Below the pieces are notes generated by a model that did not search any database, was not told the origin of the DNA, and worked only from the letters and a program-made list of their open reading frames with translations. Shown here piece after piece: positions 54,239-63,199 of a DNA stretch of 64,000 nt. Each line of letters begins with the position of its first letter. Within the stretch, counting starts at the first letter, position 1. The position numbers were made by a program, and so were the translations under genes. The DNA lies in contig NZ_JADGMQ010000001.1 in assembly GCF_016124105.1 (NCBI RefSeq), forward strand, positions 550,707 through 614,706, written 5' to 3'. The stretch comes from Aquamicrobium zhengzhouense (GTDB lineage Bacteria; Pseudomonadota; Alphaproteobacteria; Rhizobiales; Rhizobiaceae).

Positions 54239-54835
54239 CTATCGAAGCATTGGCCAAAGGCTTGCCGCCAAGGCCAGGCCCATCGCGATGTTGAACCATT
54301 TAAGCCGCGTTGCGTCTGCGAGAAAGCTGCGAAGCGCGACGCCAAACGCAGCCCATGACGAGACGCAGGGAAGATTCACGACCGCGAACGCAACCGAGAC
54401 AAGAACGACCGAAAGGAACGGCGATTCCGGCGAGGAATAAACGGCGATCCCGGTTAACGCCATCACCCAGGCCTTGGGATTGATCCACTGGAATGCCGCC
54501 GCCTCAAGCAGCGTCATGGGCCGCGTCGAGGCTGAGGCACCATCACCCAGGCTGCGCGTCGAGGCGATCCGCCAAGCGAGATAGAGCAGATAAACACCAC
54601 CTGCGACCTGCAACGCCAGATGTAATGCCGGAAATGCCGTCAAAGCTGCACCGAGACCTAAACCGACCCCAAGGAGCAACGTGAGAAAGCCAACGCCAAT
54701 ACCCAACATATGCGGGATCGTGCGACGGAAGCCGAAATTGACCCCCGACGCCATCAGCATGAGATTGTTTGGACCGGGCGTGATCGACGTGACGAACGCG
54801 AAGACGAACAGTCCGAAAAACGCCTCGAATGTCAT
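54239..54835 (-). CDS. LysE/RhtB family amino-acid exporter
   Basis: A 198-residue membrane protein with six hydrophobic segments. The N-terminal motif SITPGPNNLMLMASG (about 16-30) is the LysE-family signature. Family members export amino acids such as lysine, threonine or homoserine lactone. It is the next gene after ilvH on the same strand (58-bp gap with a hairpin), so it may export a branched-chain or related amino acid, but this is weak inference. ATG 54835 was chosen at the signature's natural start; a hairpin overlaps the upstream frame. Confidence 0.88.
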   Translation of the reverse strand: MTFEAFFGLFVFAFVTSITPGPNNLMLMASGVNFGFRRTIPHMLGIGVGFLTLLLGVGLGLGAALTAFPALHLALQVAGGVYLLYLAWRIASTRSLGDGASASTRPMTLLEAAAFQWINPKAWVMALTGIAVYSSPESPFLSVVLVSVAFAVVNLPCVSSWAAFGVALRSFLADATRLKWFNIAMGLALAASLWPMLR

Positions 54836-54850
54836 CTTGCACACCCCGGC

Positions 54851-54874
54851 GAGGGAGAAGTCATCTTCTCCCTC
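54851..54874 (-). terminator. Hairpin between ilvH and the LysE gene
   Basis: GAGGGAGAAG (54851-54860) and CTTCTCCCTC (54865-54874) form a 10-bp stem with a 4-nt loop, 20 bp after the ilvH stop. A T-run is missing, so read-through into the exporter gene is possible. Confidence 0.6.
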
Positions 54875-54893
54875 CAACTTTGCTCAGCAGCGC

Positions 54894-55472
54894 TTAGCGC
54901 TCCATACCCTGCGGACCACGGTTCATCGCTGCAACGCCGGTGCGGCACACCTCGATCAGACCCAGCGGCTGCATGATCGATATGAACTGATCGATCTTCG
55001 ATGTTTTGCCGGTGATCTCGAAGATGAAGTGCTCGGTGGTTGCGTCCGCGACCTTGGCCTTGAAGGCGTCGGCGAGGCGAAGAGCCTCGACCCGAGACTC
55101 ACCTTTTCCCGCGACTTTGATCAAGGCCAGTTCCCGCTCTAGCGGGTGATCCTGACCGATATGGCGGGCGCTCACGGTCAGATCAGTCACCTTGTGAACG
55201 GGGACGATCCGTTCCAGCTGGCTCTTGATCTGCTCGAGAACGTGCGGCGTGCCACTTGTCACGATGGTGATGCGTGACAGATGCTTTTCGTGCTCGGTTT
55301 CCGTGACGGTGAGGCTGTCGATATTATAGCCACGGCCGGAAAAAAGTCCGATCACGCGAGCGAGCACACCCGGTTCATTGCTGACGAGGACTGCGAGTGT
55401 GTGGCGCTCAGCCACGGCAGTCTCTTTAGCCATGAAGTATGCAGAACCAGTAGGTTGCAGTTGGGCGTTCAT
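54894..55472 (-). CDS. ilvH: Acetolactate synthase small (regulatory) subunit
   Basis: A 192-residue regulatory subunit. The N-terminal ACT domain (about 23-98) begins RHTLAVLVSNEPGVLARVIGLFSGRGYNI, the valine-binding pattern. The C-terminal half includes HFIFEITGKTSKIDQFI. It confers feedback control by valine on the large subunit. AAGGAAG precedes the ATG. It lies 47 bp after ilvI in the same attenuated transcript. Confidence 0.95.
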   Translation of the reverse strand: MNAQLQPTGSAYFMAKETAVAERHTLAVLVSNEPGVLARVIGLFSGRGYNIDSLTVTETEHEKHLSRITIVTSGTPHVLEQIKSQLERIVPVHKVTDLTVSARHIGQDHPLERELALIKVAGKGESRVEALRLADAFKAKVADATTEHFIFEITGKTSKIDQFISIMQPLGLIEVCRTGVAAMNRGPQGMER

Positions 55473-55519
55473 GTCAATTCTCTTCCTTGAATTGCTTCTG
55501 GCTAGCGCCGTGGCACGTC

Positions 55520-57310
55520 TTAAACCAGTTGACGACCCGCTGCGTCGATTGCGTTCGCGACCGCTTCGTCGGTGGCCTCATCCGGCAAAAGCATCTCGTT
55601 GTGCGCCTTGCCTGACGGGATCATCGGGAAGCAGTTGGTGAGATTTGCCACACGGCAGTCGAACAGAACCGGCTTCTTGACGTCGATCATTTCCTCGATC
55701 GCTGCGTCGAGATCAGCGGGCTTGTCACAACGAATGCCGTGAGCGCCAAACGCCTGTGCCATCAACACGAAGTCCGGCATTGCTTCTGTATAGGAGTGGG
55801 ACAGCCGGTTGCCGTGCAGCAATTGCTGCCACTGGCGCACCATGCCCATATACTGATTATTCAAGATGAAGATCTTGATCGGCGCGCTGTACTGCACCGC
55901 CGTCGCCATCTCCTGCATGGTCATCTGCACCGATGCATCGCCTGCAATATCGATGACAAGCGCGTCGGGATGCGCGATTTGCACGCCCAGCGCCGCCGGC
56001 AGGCCATAACCCATCGTGCCAAGGCCCCCCGAGGTCATCCAGCGGTTCGGCTTTTCGAAGCCGTAATACTGCGCCGCCCACATCTGGTGCTGCCCAACTT
56101 CAGTCGTGATGTAGGTATCGCGGGTCTTGGTGAGTTCATAGAGACGTTCGATCGCGTATTGCGGCATGATGACATCGTCATTGGGCTTGAACGCAAGCGA
56201 GTTGCGAGCGCGCCAGCGATCGATCTGCTCCCACCACGGCTTCAGGTTCGCGGCGTTCGTCTTCACCGTCGCGCGCCACAGGCGGACCATGTCCTCAAGC
56301 ACGAGGCCGACATCGCCAAGGATACCGACATCCACATGAACGTTTTTGTTCAGCGAGGACGGATCGATGTCGACGTGGATCTTGCGTGAGTTGGGCGAGA
56401 ACGCGTCGAGGCGGCCCGTGATACGGTCATCAAAACGGGCGCCAAGGCACAGCATGACGTCGCAATCATGCATCGCCATGTTGGCTTCATAGGTGCCGTG
56501 CATACCCAGCATGCCCAGCCAATTCTTGCCAGAAGCCGGATATGCTCCCAGACCCATCAGCGTCGAGGTAATCGGAGCACCGGTCAGGTCGACCAGTTCA
56601 CGCAGAAGCTGGCTCGCTTCCGGCCCGGCATTGATGATGCCGCCACCCGAATAGATGATCGGTCGCTTGGCATTCGCCATCAGCGAAACAGCCTGGCGGA
56701 TCGCCTCCATATCGCCCTGAACCTTGGGCGTATAGCTCGTTCGACGGACTTCCTGTTTCGGCGTGTAGATGCCCTTGGCGAACTGGACGTCCTTGGGAAT
56801 ATCAACGACGACCGGGCCAGGCCTTCCCGTGGTTGCGACGTGGAACGCCTCGTGAATGACTGCAGCCAGATCGTTCACGTCTTTCACCAGCCAGTTGTGC
56901 TTGGTGCACGGGCGGGTGATGCCGACCGTATCGCATTCCTGAAACGCATCGGAGCCGATCAGAGACGTCGGGACCTGGCCAGTGATGCAGACCAACGGAA
57001 TGGAATCCATCAACGCGTCCTGCAGAGCGGTGACGACGTTCGTTGCGCCAGGCCCGGAGGTGACGAGGACAACGCCCGCCCTGCCCGTCGAGCGGGCGTA
57101 GCCTTCGGCAGCATGGCCAGCACCTTGCTCGTGGCGAACGAGGATGTGTTCGATATCCTCTTGCTGGAAAAGCTCATCGTAGATTGGCAGGACGGCGCCG
57201 CCAGGATAACCGAAGATGTGCTTCACGCCGTTGTCGTTCAGCGCCTGAACCACAATCTCCGCACCGGTCATTTCGCGTCTTCCGGCTTCGTTTCCTGCAT
57301 TGGTGTTCAT
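55520..57310 (-). CDS. ilvI: Acetolactate synthase large (catalytic) subunit
   Basis: A 596-residue thiamine-diphosphate enzyme forming acetolactate and acetohydroxybutyrate for valine, leucine and isoleucine. Motifs include [16 protein letters not shown] (about 34-49), catalytic Glu in [15 protein letters not shown] (about 59-73), and the ThDP site [12 protein letters not shown] with [11 protein letters not shown] (about 455-495). Length is normal. GGGAAGAG precedes the ATG at 57310. A leader peptide and intrinsic terminator upstream indicate attenuation control. Confidence 0.96.
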   Translation of the reverse strand: MNTNAGNEAGRREMTGAEIVVQALNDNGVKHIFGYPGGAVLPIYDELFQQEDIEHILVRHEQGAGHAAEGYARSTGRAGVVLVTSGPGATNVVTALQDALMDSIPLVCITGQVPTSLIGSDAFQECDTVGITRPCTKHNWLVKDVNDLAAVIHEAFHVATTGRPGPVVVDIPKDVQFAKGIYTPKQEVRRTSYTPKVQGDMEAIRQAVSLMANAKRPIIYSGGGIINAGPEASQLLRELVDLTGAPITSTLMGLGAYPASGKNWLGMLGMHGTYEANMAMHDCDVMLCLGARFDDRITGRLDAFSPNSRKIHVDIDPSSLNKNVHVDVGILGDVGLVLEDMVRLWRATVKTNAANLKPWWEQIDRWRARNSLAFKPNDDVIMPQYAIERLYELTKTRDTYITTEVGQHQMWAAQYYGFEKPNRWMTSGGLGTMGYGLPAALGVQIAHPDALVIDIAGDASVQMTMQEMATAVQYSAPIKIFILNNQYMGMVRQWQQLLHGNRLSHSYTEAMPDFVLMAQAFGAHGIRCDKPADLDAAIEEMIDVKKPVLFDCRVANLTNCFPMIPSGKAHNEMLLPDEATDEAVANAIDAAGRQLV

Positions 57311-57368
57311 CAGTCTCTTCCCGTCCTGTGTCCGCTGTCTGGCTGTCGTTTATCGATGTTCCGGGCAA

Positions 57369-57393
57369 TAAAAAAGGCCCCTTTGAGGAGCCT
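57369..57393 (-). terminator. Attenuator (intrinsic terminator) in the ilvIH leader
   Basis: In the minus direction AGGCTCC (57393-57387), a 5-nt loop and GGGGCCT (57381-57375) form a 7-bp stem with one G-U pair, followed by a T-run to 57370. It lies between the leader peptide stop and the ilvI start, about 60 bp before the latter. Confidence 0.85.
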
Positions 57394-57428
57394 CGTTTCT
57401 TCGCGCATGGGGTGCTGTCGCCCGGCGG

Positions 57429-57485
57429 CTACGCCGCCCTGCCCATACGCGTTCTTACTACTACAAGAATGTTGCGCTTGATCAT
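57429..57485 (-). CDS. ilvIH leader peptide (18 residues, Ile-Leu-Val-Val-Val)
   Basis: The frame reads MIKRNILVVVRTRMGRAA and stops at 57431-57429. Five consecutive regulatory residues, ILVVV, are encoded by ATT CTT GTA GTA GTA, all branched-chain amino acids made by the downstream enzymes. A hairpin-forming GGCGGCGTAGCCGCC segment covers the stop codon, and the terminator at 57369-57393 follows. This is the arrangement of ribosome-mediated attenuation: starvation stalls the ribosome and lets an antiterminator form. No ribosome site precedes the ATG, which lies very close to the probable transcription start. Confidence 0.85.
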   Translation of the reverse strand: MIKRNILVVVRTRMGRAA

Positions 57486-57493
57486 GGTGCGGA

Positions 57494-57522
57494 CCATAAG
57501 GACCGTTTTGCAGCGGTGTCAA
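57494..57522 (-). promoter_or_regulatory. Probable ilvIH promoter
   Basis: On the minus strand a perfect TTGACA (57522-57517) is followed after 17 bp by TTATGG (57499-57494), a weak -10. A start about 7 bp further would leave the leader ATG at 57485 with almost no 5' untranslated region. Confidence 0.6.
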
Positions 57523-57636
57523 CAGAAAACGTACCTTTTTGGGTGATCCCGCTTTAACTCGCGATCAACCATCGCCCCAAACCCCACCTTAACTTCGGCT
57601 TGCGTAGCATCGTCACACAATGGGGGTTCGTGACAG

Positions 57637-59475
57637 ATGTTTGTCGAGCGTAGCCACGGTGGTGAATTAACGAGCCAGGAGCGTCGCAACGACGCGCAAT
57701 CCGATGCCCGCATCATTGGAAGAGTTGGCCAATGCGATGGCTCGCGTGCGGTTCTGGTGGCAACTACCAGTGGCGAAGCAGATCCGAGCATCGCAATGTG
57801 GACGGTTGGCCGACTGGTCTCCATCAACCTCGGCTCCATCCGAACAGTCGGGTTAATTTACCAGATTGACGCAACGGTCGGGGATTGGGAGGCAACCACA
57901 AACATCCCAATCAAGATCCACGTCGAACTAGTCGGTGAAGTGAGAGATCAGAGCGGCGGTCCGGCGATCTTCGACCGCGGCGTCACAGTCTATCCGCACA
58001 TCGGAGCTATCGCGCACTGCATCAGGCAGAGCGACCTGGAAGCGATTTACGACCTCGGCGGGCAAAAAGCCGCCCGGATTGGTCACCTCACTCAAGAAGA
58101 GACGATTGACGCGAGGGTGGCAATCGAGACCACGCTGAGCCGGCATTTTGCCGTAGTCGGCACCACAGGCGTTGGTAAGTCGACCGCAGTCTCCCTGCTC
58201 ATCCGAAAAGCAATTCAGTCACAGCCAGATCTTCGCGTCCTCATTCTCGACCCTCACAACGAATTTTCAGCGGCTTTTCCCGATCAATCGGTGCGGATCG
58301 ATACAAAAACGCTGGATCTCCCCTTTTGGCTATTCCAGCTCGAGGAACTTGTCGAAGTCCTCTACCGGGGACGCGAACCCGTTGCCGAAGAAGTGGACAT
58401 GCTCCGCGAGCTCATTCCACTGGCGAAGCAAGCGTATCGAAGCCCGCAGCATTCCATCGTGAAGCGCTATGGAGAGACGATAGGGATTGGTCCGGATACC
58501 CCTGTGCCCTATCGAATGGCCGACGTAATCCGGATGATCGAAGATCGGGTCGGTCAACTCGAGACGAAGAACGACAGACCCGTCTATCGTTCGTTGCGGG
58601 CGCGCATCGAAAGCGCTGTGGCCGATCCGCGTTACCGCTTCATGTTTGCGCCGAAGATGGTCGATGACAGCATCCACGAAACGATCGGCCGTATCTTCCG
58701 CATCCCGCATTTGGGACGTCCAGTCACATGCCTTGAGCTCGCCGGCCTTCCATCGGAAGTGATCAACTCCGTATGTTCGGTTCTTGCGCGGCTTGCATTT
58801 GATGTGACCATAAACAGCCGGGGTAGGCTGAAGCTTCTCGTGCTGTGTGAGGAGGCGCATCGTTATATGCCAGCCGATCCGCGGCTCGGCTTTGCTCCAA
58901 CGCGCCACGCCCTTGCGCGCATCGCAAAGGAGGGCAGAAAATACGGCTGCTACCTTGGCGTCGTAACACAGCGCCCGGCCGAGCTTGATCCGACGGTGCT
59001 ATCGCAATGCTCCACCGTATTTGCGATGCGTCTTGCAAACGAGGCTGATCAGGAGATTGTGCGCGCCGCGATCGCGGACAGCTCCGCCTCCATTCTCACT
59101 TTCCTGTCTTCGCTTGGACAACGGGAAGCCATCGCTTTCGGCGAGGGTGTCGCGACAACCATGCGCATGAAGTTTGACAGATTGGTCCCTGACGAACTCC
59201 CGTCGACAACGACGGTCGATCCGAACTCTCAGATTTCCAGCAATGATGAACTCGCCCTGCACCATCTGGTTCAGAACATGCGTGACATGGCCCGACCACA
59301 GTCAAGCTCGGATATGAACGAGGTGACGAGCTTCGATTCATCCTCGCCAACAAGCGCTGCCTATGCACCTTTTGGTGCTCCGCGCTTTGGAACATCCGGC
59401 TTGGCGTCGGATACGACAGAGCAAAGGCGCAGCCGTCACTTTGAAGATGATCCGCTCAAGCGCCTATACGAATAG
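57637..59475 (+). CDS. HerA-like ATPase (DUF87 family)
   Basis: A 612-residue HerA/FtsK-type ATPase. Residues about 15-120 form the HerA-like N-terminal barrel; the P-loop is VVGTTGVGKSTAVS (about 172-185) and Walker B is LLVLCEEAHRYMP (about 403-415). A C-terminal arginine-finger-type segment lies near GVVTQRPAELDPTVLSQCST. The last 80 residues are Ser-rich and low-complexity. HerA proteins pump DNA, with the nuclease NurA in archaea, and occur with Sir2 or other nucleases in bacterial defence systems. No nuclease gene is adjacent, so a housekeeping role is as likely. Confidence 0.85.
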   Translation: MFVERSHGGELTSQERRNDAQSDARIIGRVGQCDGSRAVLVATTSGEADPSIAMWTVGRLVSINLGSIRTVGLIYQIDATVGDWEATTNIPIKIHVELVGEVRDQSGGPAIFDRGVTVYPHIGAIAHCIRQSDLEAIYDLGGQKAARIGHLTQEETIDARVAIETTLSRHFAVVGTTGVGKSTAVSLLIRKAIQSQPDLRVLILDPHNEFSAAFPDQSVRIDTKTLDLPFWLFQLEELVEVLYRGREPVAEEVDMLRELIPLAKQAYRSPQHSIVKRYGETIGIGPDTPVPYRMADVIRMIEDRVGQLETKNDRPVYRSLRARIESAVADPRYRFMFAPKMVDDSIHETIGRIFRIPHLGRPVTCLELAGLPSEVINSVCSVLARLAFDVTINSRGRLKLLVLCEEAHRYMPADPRLGFAPTRHALARIAKEGRKYGCYLGVVTQRPAELDPTVLSQCSTVFAMRLANEADQEIVRAAIADSSASILTFLSSLGQREAIAFGEGVATTMRMKFDRLVPDELPSTTTVDPNSQISSNDELALHHLVQNMRDMARPQSSSDMNEVTSFDSSSPTSAAYAPFGAPRFGTSGLASDTTEQRRSRHFEDDPLKRLYE

Positions 59476-59484
59476 AAAGCCAGC

Positions 59485-60414
59485 TCATTTCCGGATCAGG
59501 TGTGCGTCGGCAACACGCATCCAGCTCTCGTCCAGTTGAGTCCGGAACCATGTGGACTGCCGCTTCGCGTATTGTCGGGTCATCGTTTTCGCAAGTTCCA
59601 CCGCATCCGCCATCGAAAGCTCGCCGCGGCGCACCTGAAGCAACTCCCTCAAACCAATTGCCTTCATGGCTGGTAACGCCGGATCGAGATCTAGCTTTGC
59701 TATCTGATCCACCTCATCCATGGCACCTGCCTTGATCATGATATCGAAGCGATCGCCTATCCGCTCCGCTAGCCATGCCCGATCAGGCGTGAGCACGATC
59801 TTACGAGCACCTGGAGCATGGACAATCGGTTGGCCTCGTTGTCCCTGCCACCATGAGATCGGTTTTCCGGAGGCTTCCTCCACCTCGAGAGCGCGAACGA
59901 TCCGCTGCCCGTCAGTCACCCTTATCGCCTCAGCCGCAATGGGATCGCGGGTCTGAAGGATATTGTGCAGCTTAGCGGCACCTTCTGCCTGCAAAGCATC
60001 TCGCCAGCGCTGTCGTATCGCTGGATCTACTTCAGGCATGGACGACAGCCCCTCGGTAAGAGCACGGAAATAAAGTCCCGTGCCACCAACGAAGATAATC
60101 GTCTTGTCCTGCAGTTCGGCGTTTCGAACCAGGTTGCTAACCGCGCGAGCCCATTCGCCTGTCGAATACGCAATGGCTGGAGATACCGTACCATAGAGCC
60201 GGTGAGGAACTCTGCTCTCATCTTCCGCGCTCGGGCGTGCGGTGAGGTGATGAAGGACTGAGTAAACCTGCATGGAATCGGTGTTGACGATTACGCCGTC
60301 CTGCTGAAGAGCAAGGCGAATGGCCAGCGCTGACTTGCCGCTTGCGGTGGGGCCAGCTATCAGGATCGCGTTCTTCAATGGCTCCAGCGGAGCCGCAGTT
60401 CCGGATTCATCCAT
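59485..60414 (-). CDS. miaA: tRNA dimethylallyltransferase
   Basis: A 309-residue MiaA that adds a dimethylallyl group to A37 of tRNAs reading UNN codons. It has the P-loop GPTASGKSAL (21-30), the conserved NTDSMQVY (about 41-48), GGTGLYFRAL (about 107-116) and the DSMQ-linked catalytic region. ATG 60414 has AAGAG about 5 nt upstream; the frame further upstream is the antisense of serB. Its ATG overlaps the serB ATG on the opposite strand. Confidence 0.92.
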   Translation of the reverse strand: MDESGTAAPLEPLKNAILIAGPTASGKSALAIRLALQQDGVIVNTDSMQVYSVLHHLTARPSAEDESRVPHRLYGTVSPAIAYSTGEWARAVSNLVRNAELQDKTIIFVGGTGLYFRALTEGLSSMPEVDPAIRQRWRDALQAEGAAKLHNILQTRDPIAAEAIRVTDGQRIVRALEVEEASGKPISWWQGQRGQPIVHAPGARKIVLTPDRAWLAERIGDRFDIMIKAGAMDEVDQIAKLDLDPALPAMKAIGLRELLQVRRGELSMADAVELAKTMTRQYAKRQSTWFRTQLDESWMRVADAHLIRK

Positions 60415-61300
60415 GTCTCTTGTTGCCACGCTAATCGCCAACCCTGCACGCCCCGTACTCGTCGCCTCCATGGCTGATAAGGCCTCAGGTGCGTTAGGCG
60501 CAAGCCGCATAGACTGGCTCGCACAAGACGTAGCCGCCGACTTCTACCTGCCCCACGGTATTGATGCAGGCGAAGCTCGAGGCCTTGCGGAGGCAGCAAT
60601 CGGCGACGCACCCATCGACATCGTGATCCAGAAAGTCGAGGGCCGCCGCAAGAAGCTTCTCATCGCCGACATGGATTCTACCATGATCGATCAGGAGTGC
60701 ATTGACGAGCTTGCAGACGAGGTCGGCCTCAAGGAGCATGTAGCTGACATTACCGCTCGTTCCATGAATGGCGAACTCGCCTTCGAGCCTGCGCTGCGCG
60801 AGCGTGTGGCCCTGCTGGCAGGCCTGGAGACATCGGTGATCTCACAGATCATCGAAAGCCGTCTGACTTTGGCCTCAGGCGGTCCTGCGCTTGTAGCCAC
60901 CATGAACGCTGCTGGTGCCTATACCGCGCTGGTATCAGGCGGTTTTCTTTCGTTCACGGGGCCGATTGCCGAAAAACTCGGCTTCAAGGAAAACAGAGGC
61001 AATACTCTGCTGGAACAGGACGGGAAGTTGCTCGGCACCGTAGCCGACCCGATTCTCGGGCGTGAAGCCAAGGCAATCGCGCTTCGCGAAATTTGCCAGA
61101 AACTGGGCATCTCGATCGAGGACGCCATTGCAGTAGGCGACGGAGCGAATGACCTGGATATGCTTCAGCTGGCTGGAGCTGGCGTTGCGCTTCATGCCAA
61201 GCCCGCAGTCGCAGCCCAAGCCCGCATCCGGGTGGATCATGGCGACCTGACGGCGCTTCTTTATATGCAAGGATATCGCCGCGACGAGTTCGCGGTGTAG
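60413..61300 (+). CDS. serB: Phosphoserine phosphatase
   Basis: A 295-residue HAD phosphatase for the last step of serine biosynthesis. The nucleophile motif is ADMDSTMID (85-93, Asp86 and Asp88), motif II SGGF near 185, and motif III/IV AVGDGANDLDML near 242-253. A N-terminal domain of about 80 residues precedes the catalytic core. The start MSLVATLIANPA is the usual alphaproteobacterial start, so ATG 60413 is secure even though it overlaps the miaA start codon. Confidence 0.94.
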   Translation: MSLVATLIANPARPVLVASMADKASGALGASRIDWLAQDVAADFYLPHGIDAGEARGLAEAAIGDAPIDIVIQKVEGRRKKLLIADMDSTMIDQECIDELADEVGLKEHVADITARSMNGELAFEPALRERVALLAGLETSVISQIIESRLTLASGGPALVATMNAAGAYTALVSGGFLSFTGPIAEKLGFKENRGNTLLEQDGKLLGTVADPILGREAKAIALREICQKLGISIEDAIAVGDGANDLDMLQLAGAGVALHAKPAVAAQARIRVDHGDLTALLYMQGYRRDEFAV

Positions 61301-61349
61301 GCACACCAGAGCAATGCGCGCCGGTTTAAACAGCGGCGCGCACCTTCCG

Positions 61350-62885
61350 TCAGTCCATTCGGATCGTGACGAAACGAAGCTCGCCATTGGGCGACGACAA
61401 CATCAAGAGCGCGTTCCGGCGCCCCTGGGACTTCAGTTCGGCAACCCGATCGCTAACCTCCTGCGGGGAGGTAACTGCTTCCTGGCCTATTTCTGTGATG
61501 ACGGTTCCTGGTGTGATCCCCGATTCCGCAGCAATAGATCCGTCTGAAACAGCGGTGATCACGACGCCGGATATGCCTTCAGCGATTTCGAATTCTTCGC
61601 GTCTGGCGTCGTCCAGCTCCGCAACCGTCATTCCCAGAACTTCTGTGGTTGCTGCCGGTTCTTCGACGCTGGTATCCGATTCAGATCCGGCCGCCTGATC
61701 CTGACTTTCCATCCGGCCCAGTGTCACCTTGATCGTGACCTCTTCGCCCTTGCGGAAGACAAGAACGTCAACGGCCTTGCCAACCGGGCTTTCAGCAACG
61801 ATGCGTGGCAGGTCGCGCATGGCACGGATTTCCTTGCCATCGAAGCGGAGGATCACGTCGCCGGGAACGATCGATCCGTCATCGACAGGCCCTCCCTTGA
61901 TAATGCCGGCGACCAAAGCGCCGCTCGCCTTATCAAGGCCTATGCTTTCCGCAACCTCGTCGGTCACCGGCTGGATGCGAACACCCAACCAACCCCGACG
62001 CGTTTCCCCATACTCACGCAGTTGAGTGATCACGCTCACCGCAAGCTGCGAGGGGATCGAGAACCCGATGCCGATTGAGCCGCCGGTCGGCGAAATGATC
62101 GCGGTGTTGATGCCGATAACCTTGCCGTGCATATCGAACAGCGGCCCACCCGAATTGCCGCGGTTGATCGCAGCGTCCGTCTGGATGAAGTCGTCATAGG
62201 GACCGGAATTGATGTCGCGGCCGCGCGCGGAAACGATACCGATCGAGACCGAACCACCGAGGCCGAACGGGTTGCCGATGGCCATGACCCAATCGCCAAT
62301 GCGGATAGACGACGAATCGCCAAATTCCACCTGCTTCAATTCCCGCAAGGATGGATCCACCTTCAGCACCGCAAGATCCGTCTGCGGATCCGTGCCGACG
62401 AGCTCAGCTTTCAGCTTGCCACCGTCGGCGAAATTGACCTCGATTTCATCGGCATCAGCAATCACATGATTGTTGGTGATCACGATGCCTTCCTTGGCAT
62501 CTATGACGAAGCCGGACCCAAGCGATTGCACGCGGCGGCCGCTCCGCTGGTTGTCGCGGCGCTGGTTGAAGAATTCGTCAAAAAACTCTTCAAAAGGCGA
62601 GCCCTCCGGCAACCCTGGCTGTTGTTGACCGGGAGGCGCCCGGCGAACCGGTTGCCCATTTTGAGTGGTAGAAATATTCACGACAGCGTCGAGCAGACCC
62701 TCGGCGAGGTCTGCCACCGATTGAGGCCCGTGGACTGGCGCGCTTGTCGGTGGCGGTGCAACCTCCTGAGCATTTGCCGTCGGCGCATAGAACGAGCCTC
62801 CGGAAACCAGCATCAAAAGCGCCAGCGCGCTCCCGGCAGAACGCGTTGACCATTTCGATGCATGAAGCGGGGTCTTTGTAAGCAT
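61350..62885 (-). CDS. degP: Do-family periplasmic serine protease (DegP/HtrA)
   Basis: A 511-residue HtrA protease. A signal sequence (about 1-40) is followed by a trypsin-like domain with His140 (TNNHVI), Asp170 (PQTDLAVLK) and Ser245 (RGNSGGPLF). Two PDZ domains lie at about 285-375 and 420-505, separated by a Gln/Ser/Glu-rich linker. It degrades or refolds damaged envelope proteins. It follows the hflC-DUF2065 genes in the same direction with a 129-bp gap, the usual rhizobial order. Confidence 0.95.
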   Translation of the reverse strand: MLTKTPLHASKWSTRSAGSALALLMLVSGGSFYAPTANAQEVAPPPTSAPVHGPQSVADLAEGLLDAVVNISTTQNGQPVRRAPPGQQQPGLPEGSPFEEFFDEFFNQRRDNQRSGRRVQSLGSGFVIDAKEGIVITNNHVIADADEIEVNFADGGKLKAELVGTDPQTDLAVLKVDPSLRELKQVEFGDSSSIRIGDWVMAIGNPFGLGGSVSIGIVSARGRDINSGPYDDFIQTDAAINRGNSGGPLFDMHGKVIGINTAIISPTGGSIGIGFSIPSQLAVSVITQLREYGETRRGWLGVRIQPVTDEVAESIGLDKASGALVAGIIKGGPVDDGSIVPGDVILRFDGKEIRAMRDLPRIVAESPVGKAVDVLVFRKGEEVTIKVTLGRMESQDQAAGSESDTSVEEPAATTEVLGMTVAELDDARREEFEIAEGISGVVITAVSDGSIAAESGITPGTVITEIGQEAVTSPQEVSDRVAELKSQGRRNALLMLSSPNGELRFVTIRMD

Positions 62886-63013
62886 TCTACCGATCTCCGG
62901 AAATGTTGGAGGCGCAAAGCCTCACACGGATGATGACAAACAATGCGGCACGTTTGCGACCACTGCCGGTGCAAATCAGTCACATACTCATGTAGCTGCG
63001 TGATCAGGACGCG

Positions 63014-63199
63014 TCAGCCGCGCACCAACCAGACGATCGCAACGCCAAGAGCAATGGAGACAAGTCCCGCGACGCGCATCGCCTGTTCAGGCATGGAAAG
63101 CGCTTCGGCGGCCAGCCGCTTCGCCAATTGCGGCAGGCCGCCATAGAGCACGCCCTCGATCACGAGGACGAGCCCAATAGCTACAATGAGATCACTCAC
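63014..63199 (-). CDS. DUF2065 domain-containing small membrane protein
   Basis: A 61-residue protein with two hydrophobic helices, starting MSDLIVAIGLVLVIEGVLYGG and ending AGLVSIALGVAIVWLVRG. This is the DUF2065 family, regularly placed between hflC and degP in alphaproteobacteria. Function unknown, presumably linked to the HflKC-FtsH membrane quality-control system. Its ATG overlaps the hflC stop by 4 bp (ATGA). Confidence 0.9.
   Translation of the reverse strand: MSDLIVAIGLVLVIEGVLYGGLPQLAKRLAAEALSMPEQAMRVAGLVSIALGVAIVWLVRG

Noticed and set aside
56468-57481. 337-codon open frame antisense to ilvI and the attenuator
   Set aside because: It crosses ilvI and the leader region; no domain and no start signal.
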